Origin: Cephalopachus bancanus
Taxonomy: Eukaryota > Chordata > Mammalia > Primates > Tarsiidae
Length of the DNA: 64,000 nt
Reading direction: 5' to 3'
Assembly (NCBI GenBank): GCA_027257055.1
Contig: JAPVLO010000138.1
Location: forward strand, 372,001-436,000
Shown here: positions 1 to 10,203 of the stretch, piece by piece
How positions within the stretch are numbered: the stretch's first letter is position 1
Layout of the letters: each line of letters begins with the position of its first letter
Notes under the pieces: model-generated
Database searches by the model: none
The model's input: the letters and a program-made list of their open reading frames with translations, nothing else
What the model was told of the DNA's origin: nothing
Position numbers and translations under genes: made by a program

Positions 1-1377
1 GTTGGTGATACTGAGAGTCTCAAACATGGTGATGAGGCTGATATTTACAAACCAAGTATATTAGCAGGTTTTGCCTTTAACAAAGAGCTGTTGGTTAATG
101 TCCGAGGAGCAAAGGCTAGAACCAGAAATGCCTTCTGTAGGAAGACGAGACTCCACTTGACCATCCTGCCCACTGGACACTCTTCTTCCTCTGAAATCAT
201 GGAGACGTTGTTTGCAGCAGCACTGAGGCACTGAAGGATAATTTCTACACGAGGATGTGTTATCCCTTCGTTGAAATGCTTTGTAAATGCTGATGAGTTA
301 ATATTTTTGACATTTCTCGTGAACGTGGCGTTTTTGAACAGCTTGGGGATTCTACACAGGAAGGGATGGAGAAAGGCATTTGAAAGAGAATTCAAGAAAG
401 AGCGCCTTAAGAACAAAAACCAGTTCTCATCTTCCATCCTGAAGCCTCAGCTGAATATGTGCAATACACAAAATATTGATTGGAATAAGCTGCCTTTATA
501 GTGATGAATTACGCAACTTAGGAGGTACACAAATTATGCAGATGCCATGTAAAAACTTGATAAAATAAGGACATATTACGATACCGAAATTAGTTTAATG
601 AGCTCATTGCGAAACAAAAACTCCACAAGAAAGACATCATGGAGTCATTAACTAAAAAAATGCCAGCAAAAAGACACCTTTAGGTAAACTATTTCAAATC
701 CAGAACCAGAAGAATGTATACAGTGTGAGCACATCAACTGTGGTTTTGTAAACTTCCCCAAAACAGAGCAAAAAAAATCCCTATCCCCAGAAAATAGTGT
801 AGATTGTTCCACAGTGATCACCTAGAAGACTGAATGTATTGTTGCAATATTTCTTTACAGCACTTTTATAGTTTTTGAATATTGTTTGCTTCTTTTAAAT
901 CTGTTCTTATTGCCCTTGCTTTATTGTGTCTGAAGAAACAAAGGAAAAATCATTTAAAAAAAAAACTTGAAGAGCTTTCACTAATGCAACAGAAATTTTT
1001 GTATTTATTTACAGAACAAGTAACTATTATTTGGTAAGTATAAGTGCCACTGTATAGACCAACTTTTTGGAGAAGAATTAAAAACATCTATACATTAAAG
1101 GATGAAAATATACATGGCCAAATATATTCTAATTACGTCTTCTAGTATTTAGGGTTTTTTTTTTTAGATGTTTAGAATCAGATGGCATCACACAGACATG
1201 TCAGTTCCTTGCATAAAATCAATTCCAAAATAGAAGGGAAACCTGATGCTGTTTCCCATCCTGTGAGGTGAAGATATGCAAATATTCGCATGTCATATTT
1301 TGGCCATAAGCACAAGATTGTAGCGCTAAGGGAGCCATAGAAAATACGATATGGATCAGAGATGCCAACACTTAGTT
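1..1377. other. Unassigned AT-rich sequence
   Basis: No repeat family or exon was recognised. Two overlapping open frames lie here, 45-437 on minus (130 codons) and 271-501 on plus (76 codons). Neither has a domain I can name, and they overlap antisense. Frames of this size are expected by chance in 64 kb, so I do not call a gene. A sensitive protein search of both would settle it. Confidence 0.5.
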
Positions 1378-1388
1378 TAAAGTGTACT

Positions 1389-1595
1389 CAAGAACAGAAA
1401 ACCAGACACCGCATGTTCTTACTTATGAGTCAAAAGGGGCAGGAGGTGATGGACGAAACTCAAAAGGGGCAGGAGGTGATGGACGAAAAATTACCCATGG
1501 GGTACAGTGTGTACAGACAAGGGAGGAGGGTAAACGTAAAGCCCAGAGTCCCAAATAATTTGTATCCCGTAAAGCGATGTACATAAACAAATAAA
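1389..1595 (+). mobile_element. 5'-truncated L1 3' end with target duplication
   Basis: The segment opens with the end of L1 ORF2 (QEQKTRHRMF, from 1389) and continues into a short 3' UTR ending in an A-rich tail (aaacaaataaataa). It is flanked by an exact 11-bp repeat, taaagtgtact, at 1378-1388 and 1596-1606, read as the target-site duplication. Severe 5' truncation, tail and duplication together indicate ordinary L1 retrotransposition. A small internal tandem duplication lies at 1430-1487. Confidence 0.65.
1430..1487 (+). repeat. Two-copy 30-bp tandem duplication
   Basis: Two adjacent copies of a purine-rich unit start at 1431 and 1461 (period 30). They are identical over about 28 bases, beginning tcaaaaggggcaggaggtga, and differ only in the last three bases of the unit. 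The duplication sits just after the L1 ORF2 end, inside the L1 3' UTR. Confidence 0.85.
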
Positions 1596-1606
1596 TAAAG
1601 TGTACT

Positions 1607-2064
1607 AGTGTACATTTGTCCCCTTGCAGTGGAGGCTCCTCTGCAAGGCTGTGGCCACTTTACAGTTGACACCACTTCAAGGTGGGATGGAGTGTGGGTC
1701 GTGGAGGACCTTCAAACCCACAATAACCCAGTCGCTTCTTTCTTTCCAGCTACATTATTGACTTGCGATTGTTCCAGAAGCATAGGACAGCTGCGGACCA
1801 TGGAACGTTGGTTGTTTGAAAGATTCCGCAGGAGGCCATTACTCTGTGGTCCCTTTTCCACCTCAGCATTCCAAAGACCAAGGTCAATGCTGAAGTAAAA
1901 ATATTTTTTGTTTCCTCTGTAGAAGATTCATTAGAAGGACACAGAGTAAAACAGAGATTTCTGGGAACGTGACCAACATTCTCAACACTAGTACAACTAG
2001 GTTACTTTAACAAGGGTTTTCAAAAATTATTGTTATTAACGGGTTTTTTTTTTACATCGATTTT
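1607..2064. other. Unassigned sequence
   Basis: Moderately GC-richer stretch between an L1 tail and a MIR. An open frame at 1608-1898 has no recognisable domain. No repeat family was recognised. Confidence 0.45.
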
Positions 2065-2200
2065 TCTCATTTAGTTCTCATGGAAGGCATGAGTAACTGC
2101 TGTTTAACTCATTCTCAGTTGAAGAAACTGAGACCCATGGCTTCCAAGCATTTTGAATTCTTATCCAGGCACTTCCCTCCATATCACTGCCATAATGTAA
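2065..2200 (-). mobile_element. MIR SINE fragment
   Basis: In reverse complement this carries the MIR order: gaaactgagaccc matches the gaaactgaggc core, followed by the segment gaattcttatccaggca. It is heavily diverged with internal gaps, as expected for an ancient mammalian SINE. Confidence 0.5.
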
Positions 2201-2731
2201 GTGCAGACAGCACTAGCCTGTGGTTCCCAGATAATGTTCTCTAGACCAGGGCAGATCTTGGAAGAAGATTCCATAGATGTATGGGAAAATGAGATAAAAC
2301 AAGTATATTTGCAAGTTTCACATAATGCTTTTTTCACATGGATTATATATTTTATTTTGAGATTATTCTTCCTATTTTTGTGCTAAAATACCCTTTTTTA
2401 TAAAATGACGTTACAGGAGAGGCATTTCTGTGAGTTCTTAGTTGGAAACTTTCATAGTATAGGGATTTCCTATCAATTGCTATTTCTTTTTAATGCACTG
2501 GCTATAGAAATATAAAATACAGACATACAAGCAGCCAGCAGATACATGAAAAAATGCTCAGCCTCACTCACCATCAAAGAAATGCAAATTAAAACCACAC
2601 TGAGGTACCACCTAACTCAGGGTCAGGATGGCCACCATCAACAACTCAAAAAGCAACAGATGCTGGTGAGGATGCGGGGGAAAGGGAACACTTCTACCCT
2701 GTTGGTGGGAGCGTAAACTAGTACAACCTCT

Positions 2732-3049
2732 GTGGAAAACAGTGTGGCAATTCCTAAAAGATCCAAAAATCGACCTTCCATACAACCCAGCAGTTCCCCT
2801 TCTGAGAATATACCCGGCGAAATCAAATCACTCTATGAAAAAGATACCTGCACACCATTGTTTACTGTGACATTATTCACAATAGCGAAAACATGGAACC
2901 AACCAAGCTGCCCATCAGAAGTGGACTGGATGAAAAAAATGTGGTACACATACATGATCGAATTTTACGCAGCTGTAAAGAAGGACGAGATTATAAACTT
3001 CGCAGTAACTTGGGTGGACTTAGAGTCTATAATATTGAGTGATCTATGA
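2732..3049 (+). pseudogene. L1 ORF2 C-terminal fragment
   Basis: This is the longest uninterrupted stretch of the L1 ORF2 frame in the element, about 105 codons. It shows the conserved C-terminal pattern LFTIAKTWNQPSCPS, then DWMKKMWYTYM, then FYAAVKKDEI. In intact L1 this region lies beyond the reverse transcriptase domain, so no catalytic motif is present. The upstream homologous sequence continues in another frame, which shows a frameshift near 2730. Confidence 0.85.
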
Positions 3050-3140
3050 CAGAAACAAAGAACTGAGTACCACATGTTCTCATCCATAAGCAGCCCCTGA
3101 ACAATGATCATAATAACATAAGAAAAAGATTGGCAGTAGT

Positions 3141-3164
3141 GGGAAACGGCCGGGGGCGGGGGGG
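3141..3164 (+). repeat. G-rich run in L1 3' UTR (possible G-quadruplex)
   Basis: G runs of 3, 5 and 7 occur within 24 bases (gggaaacggccgggggcggg and onward). A G-rich tract that can fold as a quadruplex is a known feature of primate L1 3' UTRs. Whether this degenerate copy folds is inference. Confidence 0.5.
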
Positions 3165-3308
3165 ACACACTTCATCAAGGGTAACTGATCTCAAACCAGG
3201 TGAAGTGGGGACCAGAGTGAGCTTAAAACTTTACTTTTACAATGACCGTTTGCATACCTAACCCTGAATTATACCCCACATCTTTAAGATAAAAATTATT
3301 TAAAAAAC

Positions 3309-3721
3309 CAAGCTCTCCGATACCAGGCAAATGTATTGATAGAAAAATTGGCACCCTACACTTCCCAGACTTTTTCTGGACACCAGGTTTATATCATTGG
3401 GGGAAAATTTTGGCTTTTTTTTTTTTTTTGTCTGATCAGCTGTAATCTAATCAGTGTCTGGGAAAGATCCAAGATCAAGAAACCAGAGGCCAAGGTCTCA
3501 TGTGATATGGAACCATCACAGAGCTATCAAATAAAAAATGGCAGGGTGTGCATGTGACATGTTCATATCAGTGTAATAAAACAGTAGTGTGTGTCCACAA
3601 ATATGCCAGAATGTGCGCAGAATACCTTTGAAAGGAGGCAGGGAGCTATTTGAGGTCAAGGTGGGATGGAGGTTTGCTCCTTGCTTTTTGGACATTTGAA
3701 TTTTGTACCCAAGTATCACAT
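3309..3721. other. Unassigned sequence
   Basis: Sequence between the L1 tail and the mariner relic. It contains a 14-base T run near 3420. No repeat family was recognised. If the mariner was once longer, its 5' part should lie here, but I could not find it. Confidence 0.45.
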
Positions 3722-3764
3722 AAAAAAAAAATATATATATATATATATGGAGAGAGAGAGAGAG
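3722..3764 (+). repeat. Compound microsatellite A(n)-(TA)n-(GA)n
   Basis: Nine A residues are followed by alternating AT and then AG dinucleotides. The repeat abuts the left edge of the inverted mariner segment. Confidence 0.9.
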
Positions 3765-3765
3765 T

Positions 3766-3958
3766 CATATTACCTTTGTTGTCCTGAATGTCATCAAATG
3801 TCTTCCTTTCAATATTTCCATTATCTTCAGGTAAAGAAAAAAGTCACTGGGGGCCAGATCAGGCGAGTAGGGATTGTGCTCCAAGACAGGTATTTGTACA
3901 GTCATGTCAACATAACCACAGGTAGCACGTTCGTGAGTTTTACGGTTAGACCTCAACA
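3766..3958 (-). pseudogene. Mariner transposase fragment with last catalytic Asp
   Basis: About 64 codons are open on minus. The motif IPVLEHNPYSPDLAPSDFF is the mariner signature that carries the final acidic residue of the D,D34D catalytic triad. LKGRHLMTF follows and matches the segment after it in mariner transposases. The first two catalytic aspartates are not present, and no ATG starts this stretch. It is a remnant and not a functional enzyme. Confidence 0.8.
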
Positions 3959-4079
3959 AATTACAAGGACAATTCTGATGGCCATTTCAGAAAAAGAGTT
4001 CCAAAATTGCTTGGATGGGTAGACTAGACCTGACATCAGTGCATACCTTCCCAAGAGGAGTACTTCGAAGGTGACTGTA
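3959..4079 (+). pseudogene. Mariner transposase C-terminal fragment
   Basis: On plus, codons for TRTILMAISEKEFQNCLDGW are followed by an in-frame stop. In another frame QEEYFEGD follows, matching the usual mariner C-terminus. This should continue directly from the minus-strand fragment at 3766, so the two were one coding sequence before the inversion. Confidence 0.65.
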
Positions 4080-4120
4080 GTGATATTCTGCAATGAGGTA
4101 CATAGCACTTTTTCTAGGAT

Positions 4121-4150
4121 GGTTCGCGAACCTATTTGTCAGACCTCGTA
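4121..4150 (+). repeat. Mariner 3' terminal inverted repeat
   Basis: The stretch contains the perfect 12-bp palindrome ggttcgcgaacc (4121-4132) and ends in cagacctcgta next to TA. I read it as the transposon's 3' end because of its position right after the transposase C-terminus. No matching 5' terminal repeat is visible upstream. Confidence 0.6.
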
Positions 4151-4160
4151 TATATTCAGT

Positions 4161-4195
4161 CTATCTATCTCTCTCTATCTATCTACCTATCTATC
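4161..4195 (+). repeat. (CTAT)n microsatellite
   Basis: Imperfect CTAT/CTCT tetranucleotide repeat immediately after the mariner end. Confidence 0.9.
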
Positions 4196-5424
4196 AGACC
4201 CCACATGAGGGAGAAAGCAGAAATGAAAGTCAGGCTGTCAGACTGCTGGTCTGGAATGAGAAACAAGAGAATCAAGTTCCCCTAGGCAGGAAATGATTAT
4301 CAAAGGAAGAATCACAGAAAGAACTCCAGATTTTCACCTTTTATTCAATGAAACTAGGATAAGCATCTGCAATGAGAGAAGAACTGTATCATAGGCAACA
4401 TGACTGGAGAAAATAAAACTTAGTCCAGATTACACCGCAAGAGGCCTGCATTTCAGGAGATGCCACATAACTGCATCCTCCTTGGACTGGCATTGGCTGC
4501 CATCAGGCTCTGCCACACTTGCCAATGCGGGACCCCTCAAGGAACGTCTTTCCTGCTCTTCTCAACCTGGTATTACAAAGAAGATAAGCGAAGACAAGAC
4601 ACACAGCCGCTCAAATGGAATCATGTTAGTGTTCTCCTGTGTCTGGGGTTTGGGGAAGGGGTAGTAGAGGGAGGTAGAGGATGAAAGTAGAAATAGAATT
4701 TCTTAAAGTTTAATATTTTTTTCCTATAGATTTCCCTTCTCTTTTTTTTTTTTAAGGGACTGCTAGGATTTATCTTCTTGTACATGCGCTAGCATGCACC
4801 AAAGGTGCTCAAGGAAGAAATAATTCTTAAGATAAAATAAGCAATAGAAGATGGTTCCAAATTCTTCAGCTTTTTTAAGGGACTGAGTGTGTGTGTGTGT
4901 GTGATTTTATGTTCTCTACATATAACCTGCTTGCCTGTATAACATTGTCTTGTTGTGTATGAACTCAGGTTGTCCTATAAAGTGCTGAGTGTCTGTAGAA
5001 TTCTGTGTTCTGCAAAGTAGCTCCTCGAACTGGGTCTCCTGACACCCTTAGGAAAAATGACTCCCCAAGTAGTGCAACTTGAATAACATTTCTGGTTAGA
5101 ATTCAGAAAAAAATTTTTTTTTTAAGTTTCTGTGTGGTTACCTAATAACTGAAATTTTTATATACATATCTTTTCTGATATAAGTATTTTGTAAAATCCT
5201 TTCAGTTGAAATGGTTTCTGAGAAGGTTTTGCTCGAAAATCAGATGTGATGGTATCAGACTGAAGGGCATATTGCAATGTGTGTCATTGTCATTCAAACA
5301 ACTAATATTCTGCTTTAAGGTGTCTACCGACCAATAAATGGAATCATTTACCTCTGTGTTCCAATCAGTGTGTGCCCCTGGTCATTCAGATGTCATTACA
5401 AAATGTTTAAATATGAACAGCATA
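4196..5424. other. Unassigned sequence
   Basis: No recognisable gene or repeat family. It holds a short (GT)n run at about 4886-4903 and a T run near 4742. The block 4440-4680 is GC-richer than its surroundings but shows no domain in any frame. Confidence 0.45.
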
Positions 5425-5702
5425 GCCGGGCTCGGTAGCTCAGCCTGTAATCCCGCGCATTTGGGAGTCTGAGGCGAGTGGATTGCCTGAGCCCACGGGT
5501 TCGAGACCCGCCTGGGCAGCAAGACCTCATCTCTACAATAAATCAAAAAATCAGCCTGTAATTCCAGCTACTCGGAAGGCTGGGCGGAAGGATCGCCGGA
5601 GCCCGGCAGGTCGAGGCTGTGGTGGCCGGGAGCGGCCACTGCACTCCAGTCTGAGCGACGGAGTGAGACTCCAACTCAAAAAAAAAAAAAAAAAAAAAAA
5701 AA
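5425..5702 (+). mobile_element. Alu SINE, lemur type, with internal deletion
   Basis: Full 5' end (gccgggctcggtagctcagc), left arm, right arm and a poly-A tail of about 24 bases. The A-rich linker is followed by a deletion of roughly 20 bases (aaaatcagcctgtaattcc). The B box region reads ggttcgagacc. Possible diverged target duplication aacagc at 5416-5421 and 5708-5713. Confidence 0.95.
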
Positions 5703-7971
5703 TTTTTAACAGCGTGATTTTCCCCCCAGAATTTTGACTGCAGATGGAGCTTTTTTGACTGCAGAAGTTGCTTCATTCATTTTTATTAATATTTCAGCCT
5801 ATTTCCAAGATAATTTCAGCTTAATGCCAAAAATACCCACAACTTTTTCAGTTTCTAGCTTTGAGACAATGAAGAAATCCTGAGTATATTCATTAAAAAA
5901 TATGACTTTACTTAGATAAAGGTTTTAGTAGGTTTTCTAAGACAATGAAGCATATAGATATTAAGAATTAAAATAAGCAGTTGCTAATGTTTCCATACAT
6001 ATTCTCTCCATCTTAAATCCATCCAATTGTCGAAATGTTAATATATGTAAATTTCAATTTTTACACATTATCATTAATCGTCTGTGGTGTTTTTTAGATG
6101 CATAACTCAAAGTTTAGATTGGTTAAATTGGACACTGTGTGAACTGTAATTATGGCATATTACAAGTAGATGGATGGGTAGATTGGCATACACATGTGAC
6201 GGTGTTTTCCTTAATGTCATGGGGATATATCTGTTTGCGTGAGTCTTACAAAGCTTGTTGTAATTGCTAAGCAAATAATTGGCATTTTTCTTCCTCAACG
6301 TCTACATAATATAGTAACCGTATATATACTTACTGGCATAATCATTAAATATAACAATTGAGAATCAAAGGTTAGACTTGATAAATATTTTCATGTGAAA
6401 ACCGGGCAGCAGTTTGGTAAGAATATTAATCACTGAGATTTGAGAAATTAATATTAATATTGAGTAGTTACAGTAATACGGAACTTAAATTTTTTTAATG
6501 CAGTAAAAAGTAATTTCTTTTTATGAATGCTTTCTTTCAGCTACACGTAATTCCTGTAATTAAGTCTAAACATCTTTTCTGATTCCTTTATGTTTGGACA
6601 GAATTGGTGTGTGCGCTTGAGTGTGCGTAAAGGTAGTTTTCTTGTAGTGTCAATTGTGTGTTGCCAAAAGGTTTCCGTGGCGTGATATTCTTGGAACTCA
6701 GATGTGGAAGTGCACAAAGGAGCTGTATTTGCTGCCAACTCAAGGAATGTGTTTTCAAAACAAGGCTCACATTTTATTTTCCTTTCTCCCCAGTTCTGCA
6801 GTAGCGTAAGTGTTAAAGCCTGAGAGGTTTAGAAAGCTGCAGTGAATGTGTTAAGACTGTTAATGAAGCTTCTGAATCTGAGGACAAAATTAGCTCTCAC
6901 ACCCACACTGCACAAAGTACAGCAAACTGTCTGATAGAATTGCATCATGACTTTTACCTGGGGACACGGGTATTATATTCAGCTGAATTGATGAAATTGG
7001 GAAGACAGATGTGCCCAAAGGACATTTTAAGAAGCTTGTACCTACATAAATTGCTTGTGAAAAATCTCTAAAATTTGAATAAGAAACCAATGTAAAATGC
7101 TTTCTGCCTGTAAACTTCAGGTCATATGATATATATTATCCAGCATATTTTTTTAAGAAGAGAGAATATTTGACTTTCTCTTGGTATCAAATAGTCTACA
7201 GAATGTCAAGCCAAATGAATGTCTATTTTTCCTTTTTTTTAAGATAAGACTTGGGACTAGAGAGTTTAATGAGGTATGCTAATTCTTATATGTTATTTGC
7301 TTAAAAACATTAAATTTAGACTTTCATTGCCATGTGACTGGCATATAAAGTGATTGATCACATTAAATAATTTGGATAATAAAACTATAGAGCAAACAGA
7401 ATCACAGGCTAAAATCAGCAGGGTCAATAAACACCCCCAAACAGATTTCCAAAAGCTTTAACCTCAGTTCTTGGATATGCAGACCTGAAGATTTGATCTT
7501 CGTTCTCTTCACACATAAATCTTAGAGCTACCAACTTTTAAAAATGGGCTATCACAACTCTGTACCATCATAAGTGCTTGAAAATTTTTGGTTAGGAAGG
7601 TGGCAGATATTTAGATTTGTTTTAGGTTTGCTGTTCTAAGAAGCATGGAGAGTAGACGTTCAATTTCTAGAGATTTGTGATTTTCGGCAATAAAATGAGC
7701 ATGTAAAAGTGGTAACTGTATTAGTCCTACCTTATACACCTACATACAATCATGGAATACTAGATGTTCTTATCGTTGTTCTAAGACATTTCAAACAGTA
7801 AATCATATTTACCCAGAAAATCTTTAGTCTCTTAGAAAGTTCTAGAAACTGGATTATGCCTATGTAACAGGGTGAAACAGTAAGCCATTTAAAAATGTTA
7901 ATTCAGTGTCCTTTAAGATACTAAAAGTCATCTGCTATACTCATTCCTGACTCCACATATAGCATATGGTT
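5703..7971. other. Unassigned AT-rich sequence
   Basis: About 2.3 kb without recognised repeats. Small open frames on both strands show no domains. Base composition is typical for the window. Confidence 0.45.
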
Positions 7972-7986
7972 ATTGACATTATTTTT

Positions 7987-8183
7987 ATTTTCTTAATCAA
8001 TATTTCTTATTATGGTTTTGTGGGTACAGTTAAGGGTTAGGTGTACAATTACATTTCATTCAGGCACCCTGTTGATAAGAGATGTTTCCCCATCCCCAGA
8101 CAGATATTTGCTACTGTTAATCCCATCTCCCCCCCCCATAGTTTCCCAGTACCGTCAGTCATTTTCTTATAGTATTACATTGG
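7987..8183 (-). mobile_element. 5'-truncated L1 3' UTR with 14-bp target duplication
   Basis: In reverse complement it runs through a G-rich tract (the C run at 8132-8140 on plus) to the terminal motif tgtacacctaacccttaact and an A-rich tail. That motif is shared with the L1 tails at 2519-3308 and near 27640. Exact 14-bp direct repeats attgacattatttt flank it at 7972-7985 and 8184-8197. Only 3' UTR was inserted and no ORF2 remains. Confidence 0.75.
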
Positions 8184-8197
8184 ATTGACATTATTTT

Positions 8198-9577
8198 AAA
8201 AAGATGGAATCACTTTCGAAACTCACAAAATGAATAGTCCTGTCCACCAGAGGGCATGAATTTTCCATCAGAAAAGGACAGAAAATATGGGTAAAAAAAA
8301 ATCAACGATAATAACAACTTTCTCTTGACTAGTCTTCCACTTACCTTTGATTTTTAAGGTGTAAGGATTTAGAATTGACTTGTATAGGGATAGCAATAAC
8401 TTAATTTCATCATGACCCTCAAATCTGATTTCCTGCAGAATTTACTGCCTCTTTCGCTCATTTATCAGTTGCCATACATATATATATAACTTGATTTTCA
8501 TGCACATTCTTTTTATATGCCTTTTCTCTTAGTCATACTGTCCCTGAAGGATGTACTCTTTTTCTGTGACTCTCCATTTCCATAGTAAAACACAAAGCCT
8601 GACCCAAGGTAGGTGACAAATCTGTCAATGAAGATAATAATCGATTTGAAATAATAAAAATTATTATAACTATAGAAAAGTAATGTTACCATAGCAACTG
8701 ACAGTTTACAAAACATTTTTACATCTATTATTTTAGTCTCCAAATAACCATGTTCTTTACCTTTATTTTAGGTCTTAAACATTTTTTTCCTCCAGGTTTT
8801 TTATGGTAAATAAGTCACTGATTCAAAATGAATTTTTAAGAAATGGTTTTTCTAATAAGGAGTAGTTTTGTCTTAGTCCTGAAAGCAAGACATTTTATAA
8901 AATTTTCTTTTAAATAAACCATCATGATTTTATTTAATTTCCTTCTTACTTCAATAGATTAGCTATATTCGGAATTCAAAACTTTAAAATAATTTATTTT
9001 TAACTGAAAGGGAAAATAATTCCACATTATTCTTCTCTGTTTATACAAAAAAATTAACATTGATATATGTGAATTACTTGACTGAAGATCCTGTAATACA
9101 TTTTCATATGTACAGACAACCATTAGTAGAAAATTAATAGAAGCAATTTCTTGCCAAATTCAGAGTTAGTAAATAGAGCTTGAGAAAGTAACTAATCCTG
9201 AAGGATTACACAACTAAATTATAATAGAAATAGTAAATTGGTAGCCAAGTCGGTGATCAAAACCACCCAGCTACCAACAATAATGTTTATTAAAACTATA
9301 CTTTATTAAATCTAATTGCAAAATGGAGTGACATAAAAAATATAAACCTTTCCAAAGTAAGAATATTGACAGTGTAGTGCAACAATTTCACACCATTATG
9401 CAAAATGATAATGTTAATTTCGAATTATTTTTAATCTTCTATGTCTTTTTTTAAGGGAATTCACAGTTAACTGAATTTTTAGCTTATTCACGCTAAAGCA
9501 ATTTAATTGTTTAAATTCATCACTTAGAACACATTTCATATTAACAATCTAAAAAACATGAATGCATATGAGGCTTG

Positions 9578-9578
<1 letters not shown>
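8198..9578. other. Unassigned AT-rich sequence
   Basis: No recognisable gene. A good CTCF-like motif lies at 8244. The 8640-8760 part weakly resembles a MIR (tttacatctatta) but is too diverged to call. Confidence 0.45.
8244..8256 (+). promoter_or_regulatory. Candidate CTCF binding motif
   Basis: The 13 bases ccaccagagggca match the core CTCF consensus CCACYAGRKGGCR at every position. Binding cannot be judged from sequence alone. Such a core is expected by chance only rarely in 64 kb. No oppositely oriented partner was seen in the window. Confidence 0.4.

Positions 9579-9615
<37 letters not shown>
9579..9615 (+). repeat. (CT)n microsatellite
   Basis: About 18 uninterrupted CT units. Confidence 0.95.
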
Positions 9616-9618
<3 letters not shown>

Positions 9619-9898
9619 GAAATGGAGCTACTGCGTTTAAAAAATAAACCTGTTTAACAGTATCTACCAATGAATATCATTCAGCATCACACAGCCTCTC
9701 ACCATGTCATGACCAACACATTATGCAGAGCCTTACACCTAAGAGCGCCAAGATGTAGGCCAAAATCTCACACATTTTTGTTGGAATGAAAATCCCAGAT
9801 TTCCTCCTATTATAATTTCTTACCTAAATGTATTATTTGATAAATTATCCATAGGTAGATCAAGATATTTTTCTTTCTGTCCAAGTATGCATTCAAGA

Positions 9899-10194
9899 AT
9901 TTTTTTTTTTTTTAATTGGTGTCTCATTCTGTTGCCCAGACTGGAGTGCAGTGGCACACTCACGGCCACTGAAGCCTCCACCTGATGGGCTCAGATGATG
10001 CTTCTGCCTCAGCCTTTTAAGTAGCTGGAACTACAGGCATGCGCCACCATGCCCGGCTAATTTTTTGACTTATTGTAGAGATGAGGTCTTACCAAGTTGC
10101 CCAGGTTGGTCTCGAACCCCTGAACTCAGGTAATCCTCTTGCTCGGCCTCCCAAAGTGCTGGGATTACAGACTTGAGCCACCACGCCTGACCAA
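9899..10194 (-). mobile_element. Alu SINE, older type
   Basis: Starts on plus with a T-rich stretch (the tail), then tgttgcccagactggagtgcagtgg, and ends with gccaccacgcctga. It lacks the lemur-type changes and shows the ancestral left arm, with nonpairing bases beside ttcgaga. Direct repeats cattcaaga at 9890-9898 and 10195-10203 are the target duplication. Confidence 0.95.
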
Positions 10195-10203
10195 CATTCA
10201 AGA

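Larger units (their letters stand above)
2519..3308 (+). mobile_element. L1 3' end (ORF2 C-terminus plus 3' UTR)
   Basis: The segment is 5'-truncated within ORF2. It carries the familiar L1 stretches atgaaaaaatgctcagcctc, aaatgcaaattaaaaccaca and tggaaaacagtgtggcaat. The coding part ends near 3050 and is followed by a 3' UTR with a G-rich run (3141-3164) and the terminal motif tgcatacctaaccctgaatt. The tail is A-rich. Frameshifts and stops show it is dead. No clear target duplication was found. The terminal motif recurs in two other L1 tails in the window. Confidence 0.85.
3765..4150. mobile_element. Mariner DNA transposon relic, internally inverted
   Basis: Two pieces of one mariner transposase lie side by side in opposite orientations. 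On minus, 3766-3958 encodes the stretch around IPVLEHNPYSPDLAPSDF. On plus, 3959 onward encodes AISEKEFQNCLDGW and then, after a frameshift, EEYFEGD, which normally follows it. The 3' terminal repeat with ttcgcgaac and cagacctcgta is at 4121-4150, followed by TA. Flipping 3766-3958 restores normal order, so a local inversion is inferred. The 5' half of the element is missing. Confidence 0.75.

Noticed and set aside
45..437. 130-codon open frame on minus, overlapped by a 76-codon frame on plus (271-501)
   Set aside because: No domain or family recognised in either. The plus frame has a faint GPCR-tail look (LNS...RKAFEREF) but lacks the NPxxY-type context. Antisense overlap and size are compatible with chance.
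3666..4022. 118-codon plus frame
   Set aside because: Only its last 20 or so codons are mariner. The rest reads through a microsatellite and the inverted transposase segment.
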